From Adiantum capillus-veneris (Eukaryota; Streptophyta; Polypodiopsida; Polypodiales; Pteridaceae), in contig CM043962.1 of the NCBI GenBank assembly GCA_014529385.2, positions 125,822,470 to 125,886,469 of the forward strand: a stretch of 64,000 bases of DNA, read 5' to 3'. The notes beneath the pieces were generated by a model that saw only the letters and a list, made by a program, of their open reading frames with translations, was not told where the DNA came from and made no database searches. This document shows positions 21,444 to 33,002 of this stretch, one piece after another; within the stretch, counting starts at the first letter, position 1, and each line of letters starts with the position of its first letter. Position numbers and translations under genes: made by a program.

Positions 21444-22803
21444 CTCTTTAGGGGGAGTGCAAATAATTAGGTTAGGGTTCCTTATGTTTTTTGTTGTGCT
21501 CAATAAGTGTTGGTACTTTTTTCCACTAATGTGCCTCCTGGAGGTATTCCTTTTGTTTCCTAGTGTGTACAGAAGCGTGTTGCTATTGGTAGGATTTGGA
21601 CCTTCATGGAATCTTTATCTCGACTCACTCTTCAAATCAAGTGCGACCATCGACACAAACAGGTGTTTCTTGTCCATTAGCATTGCCCCTTATCTTTTTT
21701 GCATCTATGATTGTCAGCTTTAATTGTGATTGGTAGCCTAATATTCATCGCATTTGCTTAGTATCAAACATTTAAATCAATGTAATTTTTTGTCATAATC
21801 ACTTGTCTAGGTTTAAAAATCAAGCAGTCTGACAAACTAGTTTGACCAAGTTAGGTGTTAGAAATCTTCTCTTAATACCATGGGGAATGCCTTCCTAATA
21901 ATTAATGGTTACTTAGGTTCTTAATCCGATTTAGGCAGCATTGTGTGAAATGTACTAGGGCTTTCTAGTGGGCTTGACCCTATTGACCTTTAGCTTAAGT
22001 ATTATAAAGGGAGTTTACTAGTGTGATGAGCCTGGGGAGGTGTATCAGTGTTATATGACCCCCCAAAGTTACAAAATTAAAATGCTGAAAATGAACAAAC
22101 AAAAAATCAAAGTGCCACACTGTAAAATCTTAAGCTGGAAGAGAAATCTCAGCTTGATTTGGTACTTCACTCACATGTATTGCCTATGGTACTAGAGCCC
22201 TAGAGGTTCCCAGTATGGGCACTTTTACTTGAAAAGCAAAAAACCCAAGGCATACAAAATAAGTACACACATCAAAATTGAATCACTGTGAAAAGACTTT
22301 GGGGGGTCAAAGAAAAAGTAATCAGTCAGGCGATGATTTCATGAGAAATTCCTTTTATGGTAGCTTAACTACAATGTCTTCTAGATATAGCCTCTAGTCA
22401 GCCCTCGAACATGAATACTTGGCTCTCGCGATTAAACAACTTAATTGACCACAGAAAATTAAGAAGCTTACCCATGGTATTAATATTCGATCTCTAGTGC
22501 CTTTCGACCGTCAAATTAGCGACCCCAGACTTGTTTAATATTTTACCTTTATATTTTTTTATGCATTTGATTACATTGCAATTTAATGTTCATTGCTGAC
22601 AAATTGTTTGAAATTCTTTTACCAATCAATTTGTCTACCTAAAACTACATATGCTTTTTAATCACTTATGAGAATGCAATTACTGTGCCAATGTTGTTTG
22701 ATTTTGCAGTGACTGAAGAAGGCTAAGGACATTCATCTCAAATGCTCTTCCACCTCGACGAACGAGCTTCAACTCAATAGCTTCCAAGGACGGAATCTAC
22801 ATC
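21444..22803 (+). other. Element 1 3' untranslated spacer
   Basis: About 1.36 kb between the accessory ORF and the polypurine tract. No credible ORF, repeat array or second element is seen. A short purine tract with AGTGCAA (near 21450) again resembles the GGGGGAGTG junctions noted in both elements. Confidence 0.6.
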
Positions 22804-22814
22804 AAGAAGGGGGG
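22804..22814 (+). other. Polypurine tract of element 1
   Basis: AAGAAGGGGGG lies two bases before the 3' LTR, the expected plus-strand primer. Confidence 0.85.
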
Positions 22815-22816
22815 CA

Positions 22817-23403
22817 TGTTAACCCTCACGGCTCACGGACACCCCATCACCTACGACGGACGTGTATTATGTATTTGGTAGAGTCAGGTACCGGGCTTGT
22901 TGGACCAATAGGAAAAGGGTAAGAGTGATCGCCGATGAGAGGCGCACTCTAACTGGGACATTCAAGGGATTAGTTGGCTAAGCATGGGCGCCCAAGTGTG
23001 AATGGGGTGAGCTCATATAAAAGCCAACTAAACCTAAAATTCACTCATTCTCTCATTTGTGCAATAGAAGAGTGCTCTTGCTCCATCTACATCTCCATCT
23101 TCTTCTTCTTCACCTCCTTGTGTGTGTGTGTATGTGAGAGAGAGAGAGAGAGGGAGAGTGTGTGTGCGATCGAGCATTACGAAGGCACGACGGCGGCGAA
23201 GCGGTTGAGCGCGGCACAACTGTAGCTTCTTCTTCATCACGGCGAGGAATCCACCACGAAGGCGAGCGTAGAGCGGTGAGTGACACACCTTTTGCTCTCT
23301 TGAGCTTGCTAGATTAGTCTTGTTGTGTGCTTGGAGCCATTTGTGGCTCGCACACGGTGTATCGGCAAGTCCTTTGCTTCGACAGTGCGGCAAGGAGCGC
23401 ACA
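22817..23403 (+). repeat. Element 1 3' LTR
   Basis: This 587-bp copy of 9541-10131 starts TGTTAACC and ends GCGCACA. It is four bases shorter in the small GT array. The TATA box ATATAAAAG is preserved near 23017. Confidence 0.95.
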
Positions 23404-23408
23404 TCCAA
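23404..23408. repeat. Target-site duplication, right (TCCAA)
   Basis: Exact repeat of 9536-9540. Confidence 0.95.
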
Positions 23409-24331
23409 TAACACATTTAACATAGCAACAATTAAACCAAATGGTTGGTATAGTATAGATTGTGCGCAAGGAAATAGGCTCAAGCTGGTTGAATACAATC
23501 TGCTCTCTCAAAGAGGAATATGGTTTTGTAATTAGAGAATAAAGATAGATAGAGATCAATGGCATGCATGATTTTAGTCACAACCTCAATTTTACACCAC
23601 GTCCTTCAATTTAGCATAATGGCCAAAACTCCTACATTTGCTTTCATTTCTATCACATCTTAAGATGCAAATGATGTGAAAGTGTACATGAACAAATAGT
23701 GTTCACCTTATCATACTTATCTAATTATGTATTGTTGTGATTAGGTGATGACGTAAATCATTACCATGCTTGTGAACATGAATAGAGATCCAAGAGAAAC
23801 ATCTAGAGAGCAACATAGATGTCATCACATTCTTAATATTAAAAGCACGTCATCTCATCTCTTTGAAACTTGAAGCTTTTCTGGTATTGGAAACTATGAG
23901 CCCTTATATTTTCACAACTCTACTCTTAGACATGAAAAGTTTTATAATTACACATTGTAGCAATTATGGGCCTTCATCTTTAAAAACATGATGGCTTACC
24001 CAATTTGTACTTCTTGACTTGGTAGCACTTTTGTCAACTCTAGGTAGACCAAGGGAAAGATGGTCTTCTTACCATATAAGAAGTTATGACGTACACTTCT
24101 ACCATGTCTTGATCATAAGAAAGACGCAAGAATAGAACACAAATAGAAGCAAGTAAGAGAGTGGCGTAGAGACATTGAATTCAATTGTGTTCCTATTGTT
24201 GAAACCAATTCTAGAATGTACTCCATTTTCAAAAAGAACTTTATTATTACATTGATTTCAGACGGCTTTCATCTCTTCACACCATGCTAACTTACCGAAT
24301 CTGTATAATCAACATTGGTAGAAGGAGGAGA

Positions 24332-24389
<58 letters not shown>

Positions 24390-24660
24390 CACAATAGAAG
24401 TAGAGCACTCCTAAGTTTTTTGAACAAGGGCTAGCACCTTTATGAAAAACAATGTCTATGAGAAGCTTCCAAGCTTGGTATCAAAGAATGCTTTGTAGAA
24501 TCTTACATATATTTATGTTTGTTAGAATCTTCAAGAGGTTGTGTAATGCATTACTTTTAGAAATGCAATAGAATATACACGTAGGAATAGAGTATTGATA
24601 GTGTTTCACTTGGAAGAGAAGATACCCCTACAAGAATAGAAGCGATGTTTCTTTGGCTGC
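23409..24660. other. Intergenic DNA, no gene
   Basis: Nothing coding is recognised. A (CT)n array of about 55 bp lies at 24334-24388. Pre-insertion flanking DNA of element 1 resumes at 23409. Confidence 0.6.
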
Positions 24661-24684
24661 AGCAACACACAGGTCACATACTAG
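24645..24684 (+). mobile_element. Helitron-like 3' end, diverged
   Basis: TTTGGCTGCAGCAACACACAGGTCACATACTAG followed by T resembles the end at 29846-29880. Helitrons end in CTRR preceded by a short GC-rich hairpin. Here the hairpin has decayed. No 5' end or helicase gene is seen. Confidence 0.35.
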
Positions 24685-24984
24685 TACTATATATAATGGA
24701 GATTAAAATTTTTGAGGAAGGAGAGGCCCTCCACATGTCACTCTTAGGTTCACTTCAAAGAAAACTTACAAAATGTTTCATTTCCGTGAACTTTGGAATC
24801 TGTGAACCTTTTCAACTTTCAGTCTTTCAACATGACAAGTTTAAAAAACAAGGGGTTGACTTTACTTCTTCTTTTAAGGCATAGCTTACTTTTCCTTGGG
24901 AAAGCCAATCAAGGGTTGTTCAACTTTGCTTTTCCAAAGCCAATGGCCATAAAAATGTAAAATTTAACAAATTGTTCATATGTA

Positions 24985-25153
24985 CACTAGAAAAATTTTA
25001 GTAGTTTACTTCAAGGCAAACTTGGAATCTAGCTAGGATTTTGCAATTTTAGACCATTAAAAATATATTAAACCCCACTTTTTATCGAACACCAGTCTTG
25101 AATAGTCCCAAAATAAAAGGACATGTGTGTGCATGTGTGTGTGTGTGTGAGTG

Positions 25154-25214
<61 letters not shown>

Positions 25215-25470
25215 GAGGGAGGGAGGAAGGGGGTCTTGAAGTGGACACAAAATCTTTTTTCTTGAACAAAATAATTTTAAAGTAAATAAGAGGCACACTA
25301 AAAACTCTTTCGATTTTTAGGTCAAAATTTGAAGAATTGATGGTATTTATACTAAAACTTGCAGAATTTTGATGGTTTTCTTCAAGGTAGGCTTGGAATC
25401 TATCTGGGATTTTACAATTTGAGTTGGTTAAAAACACAATAAACCTTGATTTTTGCAAACAATGATTTTG
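24985..25470. repeat. Two partial hAT-MITE copies around a (GT)n(GA)n array
   Basis: The blocks near 24990-25095 and 25290-25470 share GTCAAAATTTGAAGAATT, ACTAAAACTTG, CTTCAAGG and GGAATCTA with the reverse complement of the MITE at 31571-31786. The second ends TTTTGCAAACAATG, like the other copies. A (GT)n(GA)n array (about 25132-25211) lies between them. Confidence 0.5.
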
Positions 25471-26222
25471 AGCATCCTCAAAATAGAGATTAAAATTTTT
25501 GAAGAAGAAGAAGGCCTCGAAGTGTTACTCTTAGGTTTTACTTCAAGGAAAACTTACTAAATGTTTCATTTCTATGAACTTACAACAAAATTTGGAGTCT
25601 ATTTTTACTCTTGAAGGCATTTGAAGAGTGGCTCTAATTTTCCTTTTGAGTGCCATTAAGAAACCCCCCTTTTCTTTCCCACAAATCCACACTAGAGAGC
25701 CCTCAAATTTGAAGGGTGACTCTATTTTATTAGTTTATCATTTTAGATATTCATAGCAATACTCAAAAGGGTTAATAGATTAGAAACACCACCGATACAT
25801 AAGCCTCATGCCAAGAAATTGCCATTGACATTGCCATGAGGAGAAAACGCAACCGACGATACCAGTTTGCAAGGCTATCTACAAGGAAGTGTAACCCATA
25901 ACCATGTACATATATTGATGCCACCACCACAAGACCATCTCATCACATTGAGGAACATTGTGCCCATATGAACAAAGCAAAAGGAGAAGAAGACCTAAGA
26001 ATAGCACATGCTAAGCTCCATGATTCCACATATCGGGCAATGTTGAGCAAAAACCTTGTGCTAGGCACCTACACGCATAACTATTCTATTACCATCGAGG
26101 ACATTCACACTATATGCTATAACTTCACCCAAAAAGGCAAAGTCAGATGGTCTCGTAATCGGGCTAGCACCACCTTTGTCTCACGTGGGATAGCATAAGC
26201 ATGTGGCACATGAGGTCTCAAA
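25471..26222. other. Intergenic DNA, no gene
   Basis: Only a diverged repeat near 25490-25600 (related to 24700-24800) is seen. The ORF at 25968-26198 has no recognisable motif. Confidence 0.5.
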
Positions 26223-26436
26223 TAGGGCTTGCCAAAAATATTTTTCCCGATCAAACTAATTTACTAGGCATGCCAAAAAAAAAATCATACTCAAAGTAAA
26301 GAAGGGCACAATTGAAACTCTTTTGGTTTTTAGGCCAAAATTTGAGAATTTACTGCTAAAAGTTGCAAAACGTTTCCAATTTTTTTCAAGGCAAGCTTGA
26401 ACTCTAGCCAACATTTTCCAATTTTTACTGGTTTAA

Positions 26437-26482
26437 TGATGGGTTTAGGCTATGGAGGCATGGCGAGATACTGTGGTGCAGC

Positions 26483-26576
<94 letters not shown>

Positions 26577-26749
26577 CGGTAGAGCGGTAAAAAACCACGC
26601 TACACTATTTCTTGATCATGCTTACAATGTATATATAAAGCCAAAAAAGCCACACAAACTTTACTCTAACTGATGGTCTATAGCTGCATGTCTTGAGACT
26701 TATTCTCACGGGCTTAAACACTATTGAATCCGGGCTTGCATACCCAACA
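26437..26749 (-). repeat. 3' LTR of the gag-only element
   Basis: Nearly identical to 28411-28731 outside the internal (GA)n array (about 26487-26574). A TATATATAAAG tract (near 26630) is shared by both LTRs. Confidence 0.85.
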
Positions 26750-26768
26750 ACCCCCCCTCAAGCCCAAA
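26750..26768 (-). other. Polypurine tract of the gag-only element
   Basis: On the minus strand GGGCTTGAGGGGGGGT directly precedes the LTR start TGTTGGG, as expected for plus-strand priming. Confidence 0.75.
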
Positions 26769-27027
26769 CCACTGACAATGGACTTGAGACAGACCATGGC
26801 AGAGTCATTCACCTGAAACCATGAGTAGAAGTCCCCCCCTTGACAATAACATAGGTGTGTGTGTGTACTTCCCTCAAACAACTATCAGTGTGAGACATAC
26901 CAGAATCCGAACAAACAACAAAGGGTGTTCTTACCATTATATTTTTATGGCAGTGTCTATAACCTATACAATTATTGAGAAATAACTGACATAAAGGAAA
27001 CATAAAGACCGACTTAAGAAAAATAAA

Positions 27028-27876
27028 CTACAGGACATCACTTTCTACGAAAATCATTGGTGTTGCATCATCTTCATCACCTTCAACCATATTGATCTGT
27101 CGCTTGTTCTTCTTAAAGCATTTGTCCGATGGATGATTAGTCTTTCCACAATGGGTGCAAGGATTTTTGCTAAAACAATCCTTGGTTTGATGATTGTTGT
27201 GTCCACATATAGCACAAGGTCTAGTGATGGTAGTAGACCTGGTGGAATTGGCAGTTGAAGTGCAACCACGGGCTACATATGCAGCTGGTACGAAAGAGCT
27301 GATTCGTGGTACTCGTTTCTCTTCTTCCTGTAATGAGTTAACAATACCATCCAAAGAAGGTAGAGGATCCTTCTCTTTTAAAATAGTGACAATTTGACAA
27401 AATTCTGCCAGTAGACTATTCAAAAAAACAGCTATCAAATCTTCATGTGGCACAGTGGCTTCAACATAAACTAGCTGAGTTTTGATGCTCTTCAATCTAT
27501 TAGCTAATGCTGCAATGTTTTCATCTTCACACATGCGAAGAGAATATAATTCCATTTTTAAACTCATTTTGGAATACTTAGCTTTGGCACCGAAAAGCTT
27601 CTCTAACTCTATCCAAGCAGCACTTGAAGAATCAACATCATCCAAATAATGAATAAAGTCATCATCTAAGGAAGCTAGAATGATACCAAAAGCTTGTTCG
27701 TCTTTCCTTTGTTGCTTGACAGAGAGGGCTCGAGTTATTGCAACTGTAGTGCCTGCTTCGTTGGGTGCGAGAGGCTTGACCACGTTCCATAGGTTTTTCC
27801 GCATCAAATAGCCTTTTACCTTGATCTGCCGAGTGTGGAAACTGATCCCGTTGAATTTATCCACCTTGGAGGCCAT
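27028..27876 (-). CDS. gag: Copia-type Gag with two zinc knuckles
   Basis: An intact ORF of 282 codons starts at ATG 27876 (MASKVDKFNG). The first 190 residues match the plant copia Gag (UBN2/DUF4219-like) pattern: FNGISFHTRQIKVKGYL, then DDDFIHYLDDVDSSSAAWIELEKLF and MKLY-like spacing (MELYSLRMCEDENI), then LIAVFLNSL. Two CX2CX4HX4C knuckles follow (CAICGHNNHQTKDC and CTHCGKTNHPSDKC) and an acidic end. Copia Gag is normally fused to protease-integrase-RT; here translation stops about 280 bp before the 3' LTR and nothing else is encoded. It would assemble particles and package RNA, with enzymes supplied in trans. An intact frame and near-identical LTRs suggest a recent insertion. Confidence 0.85.
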   Translation of the reverse strand: MASKVDKFNGISFHTRQIKVKGYLMRKNLWNVVKPLAPNEAGTTVAITRALSVKQQRKDEQAFGIILASLDDDFIHYLDDVDSSSAAWIELEKLFGAKAKYSKMSLKMELYSLRMCEDENIAALANRLKSIKTQLVYVEATVPHEDLIAVFLNSLLAEFCQIVTILKEKDPLPSLDGIVNSLQEEEKRVPRISSFVPAAYVARGCTSTANSTRSTTITRPCAICGHNNHQTKDCFSKNPCTHCGKTNHPSDKCFKKNKRQINMVEGDEDDATPMIFVESDVL

Positions 27877-28396
27877 ATTTGATATGCCAAGGATAGTTTG
27901 GCCCTTTTGCTATGCTTTAGGACCGCTTTAAAGAGGTGGTTGCAAACTGCATTCATTCAATACTCATTTACATGAGCTTCACCTTGAACATATAAGCCTC
28001 CAAAAGCACATGGCTTATCTACTATGAGCACCGACGAGCACCAAATTCGGGAACTATGGCTATGGTGGATCCCATTGAGGGTGTGAATCCCTACTTAGAA
28101 ACTTAAATGGGTGGTCACTTAGTAAAGTGTGAACACAAATATATAAAAAAAGGAATTTTTTTGTAGCAGTCAACACAGGCCGATGGCATGGAGGAGTTGT
28201 TGTGCTCGCAGCGAGTTGCAGAGGGGTTTCTAGCTGCAGATGGCGTGTTGAAAACTCACCAAAAGGCCAAGGCAAACAGGTTGATGGCGTTTTTTCTTGA
28301 TTTGCTCTACAGGTCGGCGCTGCAGGTCGACGTGCTTGCTTTCTTCTCTGCAGGCAGCGGTTCCCACCAAGCTTCTCCGAGCACAAGCCTCACCTC

Positions 28397-28408
28397 GCTC
28401 TGATACCA
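28397..28408 (-). other. Primer-binding site, initiator tRNA-Met
   Basis: TGGTATCAGAGC on the minus strand starts two bases inside the 5' LTR boundary. It is the classic copia primer site, and it fixes the orientation of the element. Confidence 0.9.
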
Positions 28409-28410
28409 TG

Positions 28411-28731
<321 letters not shown>

Positions 28732-28781
28732 ACTTAAAAATATAGTAAACCGTGGTTTTTTTGCAAACATTGGAAATATAC

Positions 28782-29620
28782 AAAGGTATAATAAAAGCTC
28801 TTTCAATTTTAAGGTCAAAATTTAAAGAATTAACAATATTTACACTAAAACTTACAAAATTTTATCAGTTTTCTTCAAGGCAAGCTTAGAATATAGCCCA
28901 AATTTTGTAAATCTATCCAGTTACAAATATAGTAAACCTTGGTATTTTGTGAACACGGGCCTCGAATAGCCCCAAAATGGAAGGGCAATGGGGCATGATG
29001 GATGTAGAAGAGTTGGAAGCTCAATACATCCATTGTCACTCTCTTACCACCCCAGGGATAGTATGTGATAATAGGAGGCATGCACCTGTCGAGAATTTGT
29101 TACATGCTCACGTGGGGCACCGACATGAGAGAGAGCAAGAGAGAGAATCTCCCCAACAACCTGGTAGCCAACCAAAAATAATGACATATTGTTTCCCAAA
29201 AAAGGGAGTCAATTCTATGATAAGAAGCACTTCATCTACTTATATTATTTTCCTCATTGTAGCAATTTAATAAACAAGGACATAAATAAACTTTTTCGGC
29301 TTTTAGGCTAAAATTTGAAGAATTGTCGATATTTACACTAAAACTTGCAAAAATTTATCGATTTTCTTCAAGGCAAGCTTGAAATGTAGACTGGGTCTTG
29401 CAATTTTAGCACGTTAAAAATACACTAAACCCTTCTTTTTGTGAACACAAGTCTCCAATAGACCCAAAATGGAAGGGCATGAAAGGCATTGAAAACTTGG
29501 ATGTTCAGTACATCCACAGTCACTCTCTCGCCACCTCAAGCACAAGCTATGCATGGAGAGGAGAGTGCACCTGTCAAAAATCTATTACACCTGGCATGGG
29601 ACACCGACATGAAAGAAGAG
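28782..29620. repeat. Segmental duplication of about 0.35-0.4 kb with MITE sequence
   Basis: Copy A (28782-29135) and copy B (29283-29620) share a hAT-MITE-like first half, then AAAATGGAAGGGC, a TACATCCA-GTCACTCTCT block, GCACCTGTC, and GGGMCACCGACATGARAG. They are clearly diverged. No ORF is preserved in both. Confidence 0.6.
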
Positions 29621-29681
29621 AATTTTTATTGATGCGAATAGATATCAAAGATCCTACTTGACAAATCTTGATCTCAAGATT

Positions 29682-29735
<54 letters not shown>

Positions 29736-29740
29736 AGAGA
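29682..29740. repeat. (GA)n microsatellite
   Basis: A nearly pure GA array of about 58 bp, 100 bp upstream of the Helitron-like end. Confidence 0.95.
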
Positions 29741-29845
29741 GAGAATTGTCATCTTCTTGGAGTGATCCACTCTCTTCTCTTGTGTGCATACGGACACTTA
29801 TCCACACCTACAAATGTGTGTGTGTGTGACCCAAAGGCCATGCTT

Positions 29846-29880
29846 TTCTTGGCCGCAGCAACGCGCGGGTCACACACTAG
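29846..29880 (+). mobile_element. Helitron-like 3' terminus
   Basis: CTTGGCCGCAGCAACGCGCGGGTCACACACTAG is followed by T. Plant Helitrons end in a short GC-rich hairpin (here CCGC with GCGG) and CTRR, inserted between A and T. The block also occurs, decayed, at 24645-24684. The 5' end was not found, so element length is unknown. Confidence 0.5.
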
Positions 29881-30568
29881 TTCTAATAAATTCTACACAC
29901 ACACACATATATTAATTAGTTCTTTTCATTTCACAATTTCACATGGATTCACATTTATTGCATTCTATAGATTGATTCTAGTCAATGCTAACGTTAGAGA
30001 AATTCTCTTTTATTAAGAGGCTGCTGGTCAAGTTCCTCCTCACAAAGAAGAAAACCAAAAATAATAGCAGAAATTTTGAGATTTGCAAAATTTTTGGACA
30101 ACTTTCTCACATATTTCATCGGGTTTTCTTTCGTTTACCATGGTTTGCAACTAGCTAGTCTTGATTTTCAATCGGCTCAAGACTAAGTTGAGGCAATCCT
30201 TTCCCAAACATTGATACCAATTTAATTCAACCTAACAATTTTATCACTTTCTTATTGTTTTTGAAAGTCGTCGTGACTCTTTCACTTGTTAAAATAAATT
30301 AATGAAAGAGTCCTTTCATTTAAGGACTTTATAAAAGTCAAGTTCATTAAATTGCTATATTATTTCCTATGGTTATTAGACCTACTTTTTCTTATGAAAG
30401 CATTAATTTATTAATGTGATCCAGTTTGATCCACTTTGTCAATGGTTCCATTTTTTTATTGTTGTTACTCTTATTTTTTTTATTTTACTTTGTTTTAAAA
30501 TGTCAATGTGCGTCTTTCACCTTGATTTAGCATGCCAAAAATAACAAGGAAGTTTACAAACATCTTCT
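29881..30568. other. AT-rich intergenic DNA, no gene
   Basis: A partial MITE-like end (TTTCCCAAACATTG near 30222) is the only recognisable item. Confidence 0.5.
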
Positions 30569-31076
30569 TGGACTACATAAGTCCTTAGTAAAGCATGCAT
30601 TTTGGGTGCAATTGCGGACCATTGGATGAAGCCTGTTGATTAGTGCCACATGGCAAGCTAGTGATGACAAACTTCATGTTTTACTATTTTGTGTAGGCCC
30701 TTGTGAGAGGGCGTTTACAATTGTTTACCTCCCTCTTTAAAGAGGGGCATTGGATATTTAAAGAGGGGCATTGGATATTGGGTCTTACACAATCTTTTCC
30801 ATCCTCTTTCACTTTGTTTTTTCCTCAATTTCTAGGAATGTTTCCAAGTGTTTTTTTAGTCATTATTTTTTATGCTTTTGAAATATATTATAATATAAAT
30901 AATTCATTGTTATACTTGTTTTCAAAAAATGCAATAATGTATTGTGACAACAAATGTTTTAAAATATTAGTGTCACTTTCTCAAATTTTTTTCCTCACAA
31001 AAAAACATCTTAATTATTAAATCCCTCGCAATAGCCTTACGTAGTCCATAGTAAAAATTTTACCTTGTTTTTTTTG
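30569..31076 (+). repeat. Direct repeat, copy 1 (partner 32381-32800)
   Basis: Shared blocks in the same order are TTGGACTACAT, TTTTGGGTGCAA, TGCCACATGGCAAG, TGTGAGAGGGCGTT, TTTAAAGAGRGGGCAT, TTAGTGTCACTTTCT and TTTTACCTTGTTT. A 23-bp tandem repeat of the AAAGAGGGGCATTGGATATT part occurs in this copy. The pair could be old LTRs or a segmental duplication; no primer site was found between them. Confidence 0.55.
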
Positions 31077-31081
31077 CCATA

Positions 31082-31319
31082 CTCATAATCAATGTTTGGA
31101 AAAAGTGTGCCTTAGCTTAGCCTTGAGCCGAGTGAAAAACCAAATTAGGCAGTTGAAGAGAGGGGGTTACTCAAGGAGAAAATCCGCTTGAAAATTTTAA
31201 GAAAATAGAGTTAAATTGCAAAAAATGCTAGTTATTTTGCAAAATCTCCTCTTTGAATCTATCCTAAAGGGAGTTTTGTATGTTTGTGAAATTGATTTTT
31301 CTCGAACAGTGCTCATAAT
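31082..31319. mobile_element. hAT-like MITE with perfect 8-bp target duplication
   Basis: The element spans 31090-31311 (222 bp) and is flanked by CTCATAAT on both sides (31082-31089, 31312-31319). The termini CAATGTTTGGAAAAA and TTTTTCTCGAACAGTG are imperfect inverted repeats. An 8-bp duplication and CA(N)TGTT ends are hAT features. There is no coding capacity. Confidence 0.8.
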
Positions 31320-31562
31320 TATTTGTGAGTGGTGATGTTATATTATTTGCAATAAATATACAAGGAATATACAATATCCCTCAGAACTAAAAGTATGGAA
31401 GGCTTTGAAATTGACAGATTGAAAAACTAAACAAAAGAAGGTTCCAATCATGCACATGAAAAGTTAAGTCGAATCATCACGTGAAACTAGATTGCACTTC
31501 TCCTTTGAAGCTTCTTTTAGAAAGCCAAAAAGGTCTCCTACTGATTCATCCTAGAAAACTCC

Positions 31563-31794
31563 AAAAGGTGCAGTGTTAGAAAAAAACCGGGGTCCTGTGT
31601 ATTTTAACCGGCTGAAATCTTTAAATCCCGGTTAGATTTTGAGCTCGCCTTGAAGAAAACCGGGAAATTTTCACAAGTTTTAGTGTAATTACCGGCAAAA
31701 GCTTCAAATTTTGACCTAAAAACCGGGAGAGTTTCAAGTTTGCCCTTATTTTCTTTGGTTAGGAAAAATGTTTTTTTCTAGCCCTGAAAAGGTC
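31563..31794. mobile_element. Second hAT-like MITE, CCGG-rich, with 7/8 target duplication
   Basis: The element spans 31571-31786. Its ends CAGTGTTAGAAAAAAACCGG and ATGTTTTTTTCTAGCCCTG are inverted repeats, and the flanks AAAAGGTG and AAAAGGTC differ at one base. The interior has several AACCGGG motifs. It is the reference copy for the fragments at 24985-25470, 26223-28772 and 28782-29620. Confidence 0.8.
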
Positions 31795-32380
31795 AAAGCA
31801 AAACTTGGTAAGGCAACCTCAAAGTCAAGCCGGCATACTCCCCAAATGACATGATTTCTTTTAGTTCTCAAGACTTTTTGCTCACTTGAGGGATACATCT
31901 ACTAACATAATATGGAGTAGTACATAAACTTTTACGCGTGTCTCTCTCTGCGAGATGAAGGCTAAACGCCAAGTGAGATGAAGGGGAGCGAAAGAGAGAG
32001 AGAGGTTGTCGAAGGCAGCCAACAATACTCGTGTTTAACTGTAGGAGATGGAGGACCTTCCATACTTCTTCCTACGGCTTGTTAAATGATAAGGAAGTCC
32101 TGTGAGGCTGTGAGATCAATTGAAACAAAGGGACCCATTTATAAACTAAGAGGCAAAGAAGAATCCAAGGTTTGCATGCGAAGGTAGGCCCAAATCTATA
32201 AAAATTGATTGAATACACAGATGTATGCCTAACTCATTTCTAATATAAGGCTTATTTTAGAAATCCAATACATTTGTAGCTTTAAGCTGACGCTTGAGAC
32301 ACTTGATGTTTAGTCTTGTTCAATGATACTACCTAACTCCATTGTGCTATCAAATCATCTTAAATACAACTTTGATTTTT
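31795..32380. other. Intergenic DNA, no gene
   Basis: Nothing beyond a short GA stretch near 31993 is recognised. Confidence 0.5.
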
Positions 32381-32800
32381 GGACTACATCCTTAGTATAA
32401 GGGTGGACTTTTGGGTGCAAATTTAGACCATTGCAAAAAGATTGTCGATCAATGCCACATGGCAAGTTAATCAAAATAAACTTTATTTTAAATTATTTCT
32501 TTTAAGCATTTGTGAGAGGGCGTTGGCGTTTGTGTACCTCTCTTTTTAAAGAGAGGGGCATCGAGTATTGTGTCAAACATTGTTTTTTTATGTTTTTGTA
32601 ATATATTGTAAACTAAATAGTTGAGTGTTGTCGTACTTTTTTTCCCCCCAAAAAACATAGTCTTTTATTGTGATACAACATGTTTTCAAATACTAGTGTC
32701 ACTTTCTATTCTTTCGTTTCACAAAGAAGCCTTTATTATGAAACTCTTCTCAATAGCTTTATGTAGGCGATCTTGAATTTTCACCTTGTTTAGTGTGCTG
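32381..32800 (+). repeat. Direct repeat, copy 2 (partner 30569-31076)
   Basis: See copy 1. This copy lacks the 23-bp internal duplication and differs by many substitutions and small gaps, so the duplication is old. Confidence 0.55.
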
Positions 32801-32942
32801 GATAATTGTTATACTTGCCAAAGATGAGGGAGATCCACACAAATTCTTAAATGGGAGATACCCTAAGAAAAGCTCCAATCATTCAAGGTGGCCACACATT
32901 ATTGAAACACATATGTATTCATGGGTACACTACACACACATA

Positions 32943-32944
32943 TA

Positions 32945-33000
<56 letters not shown>
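32943..33000. repeat. (GT)n(GA)n microsatellite
   Basis: A short GT run leads into about 42 bp of pure GA. Confidence 0.9.

Positions 33001-33002
<2 letters not shown>

Larger units (their letters stand above)
9541..23403 (+). mobile_element. Element 1: full-length decayed Ty3/gypsy LTR retrotransposon
   Basis: The order is LTR, tRNA-Asp-like primer site, leader, Gag-PR1, RT, RNase H, integrase, second protease-like domain, W-P-K tail, accessory ORF, polypurine tract, LTR, all flanked by TCCAA. PR-RT-RH-INT order places it in Ty3/gypsy (Metaviridae-type) elements. There is no chromodomain, and it does not read like the common Athila, Tat or chromovirus lineages. At least ten in-frame stops and two or more frameshifts make the coding part inactive. 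By eye the LTRs differ at about 15 sites, nearly all transitions, plus one 4-bp microsatellite change. Confidence 0.95.

Noticed and set aside
28060-28386. 108-codon ORF in the leader of the gag-only element
   Set aside because: It lies between primer site and Gag, has no motif, and is better explained as leader.
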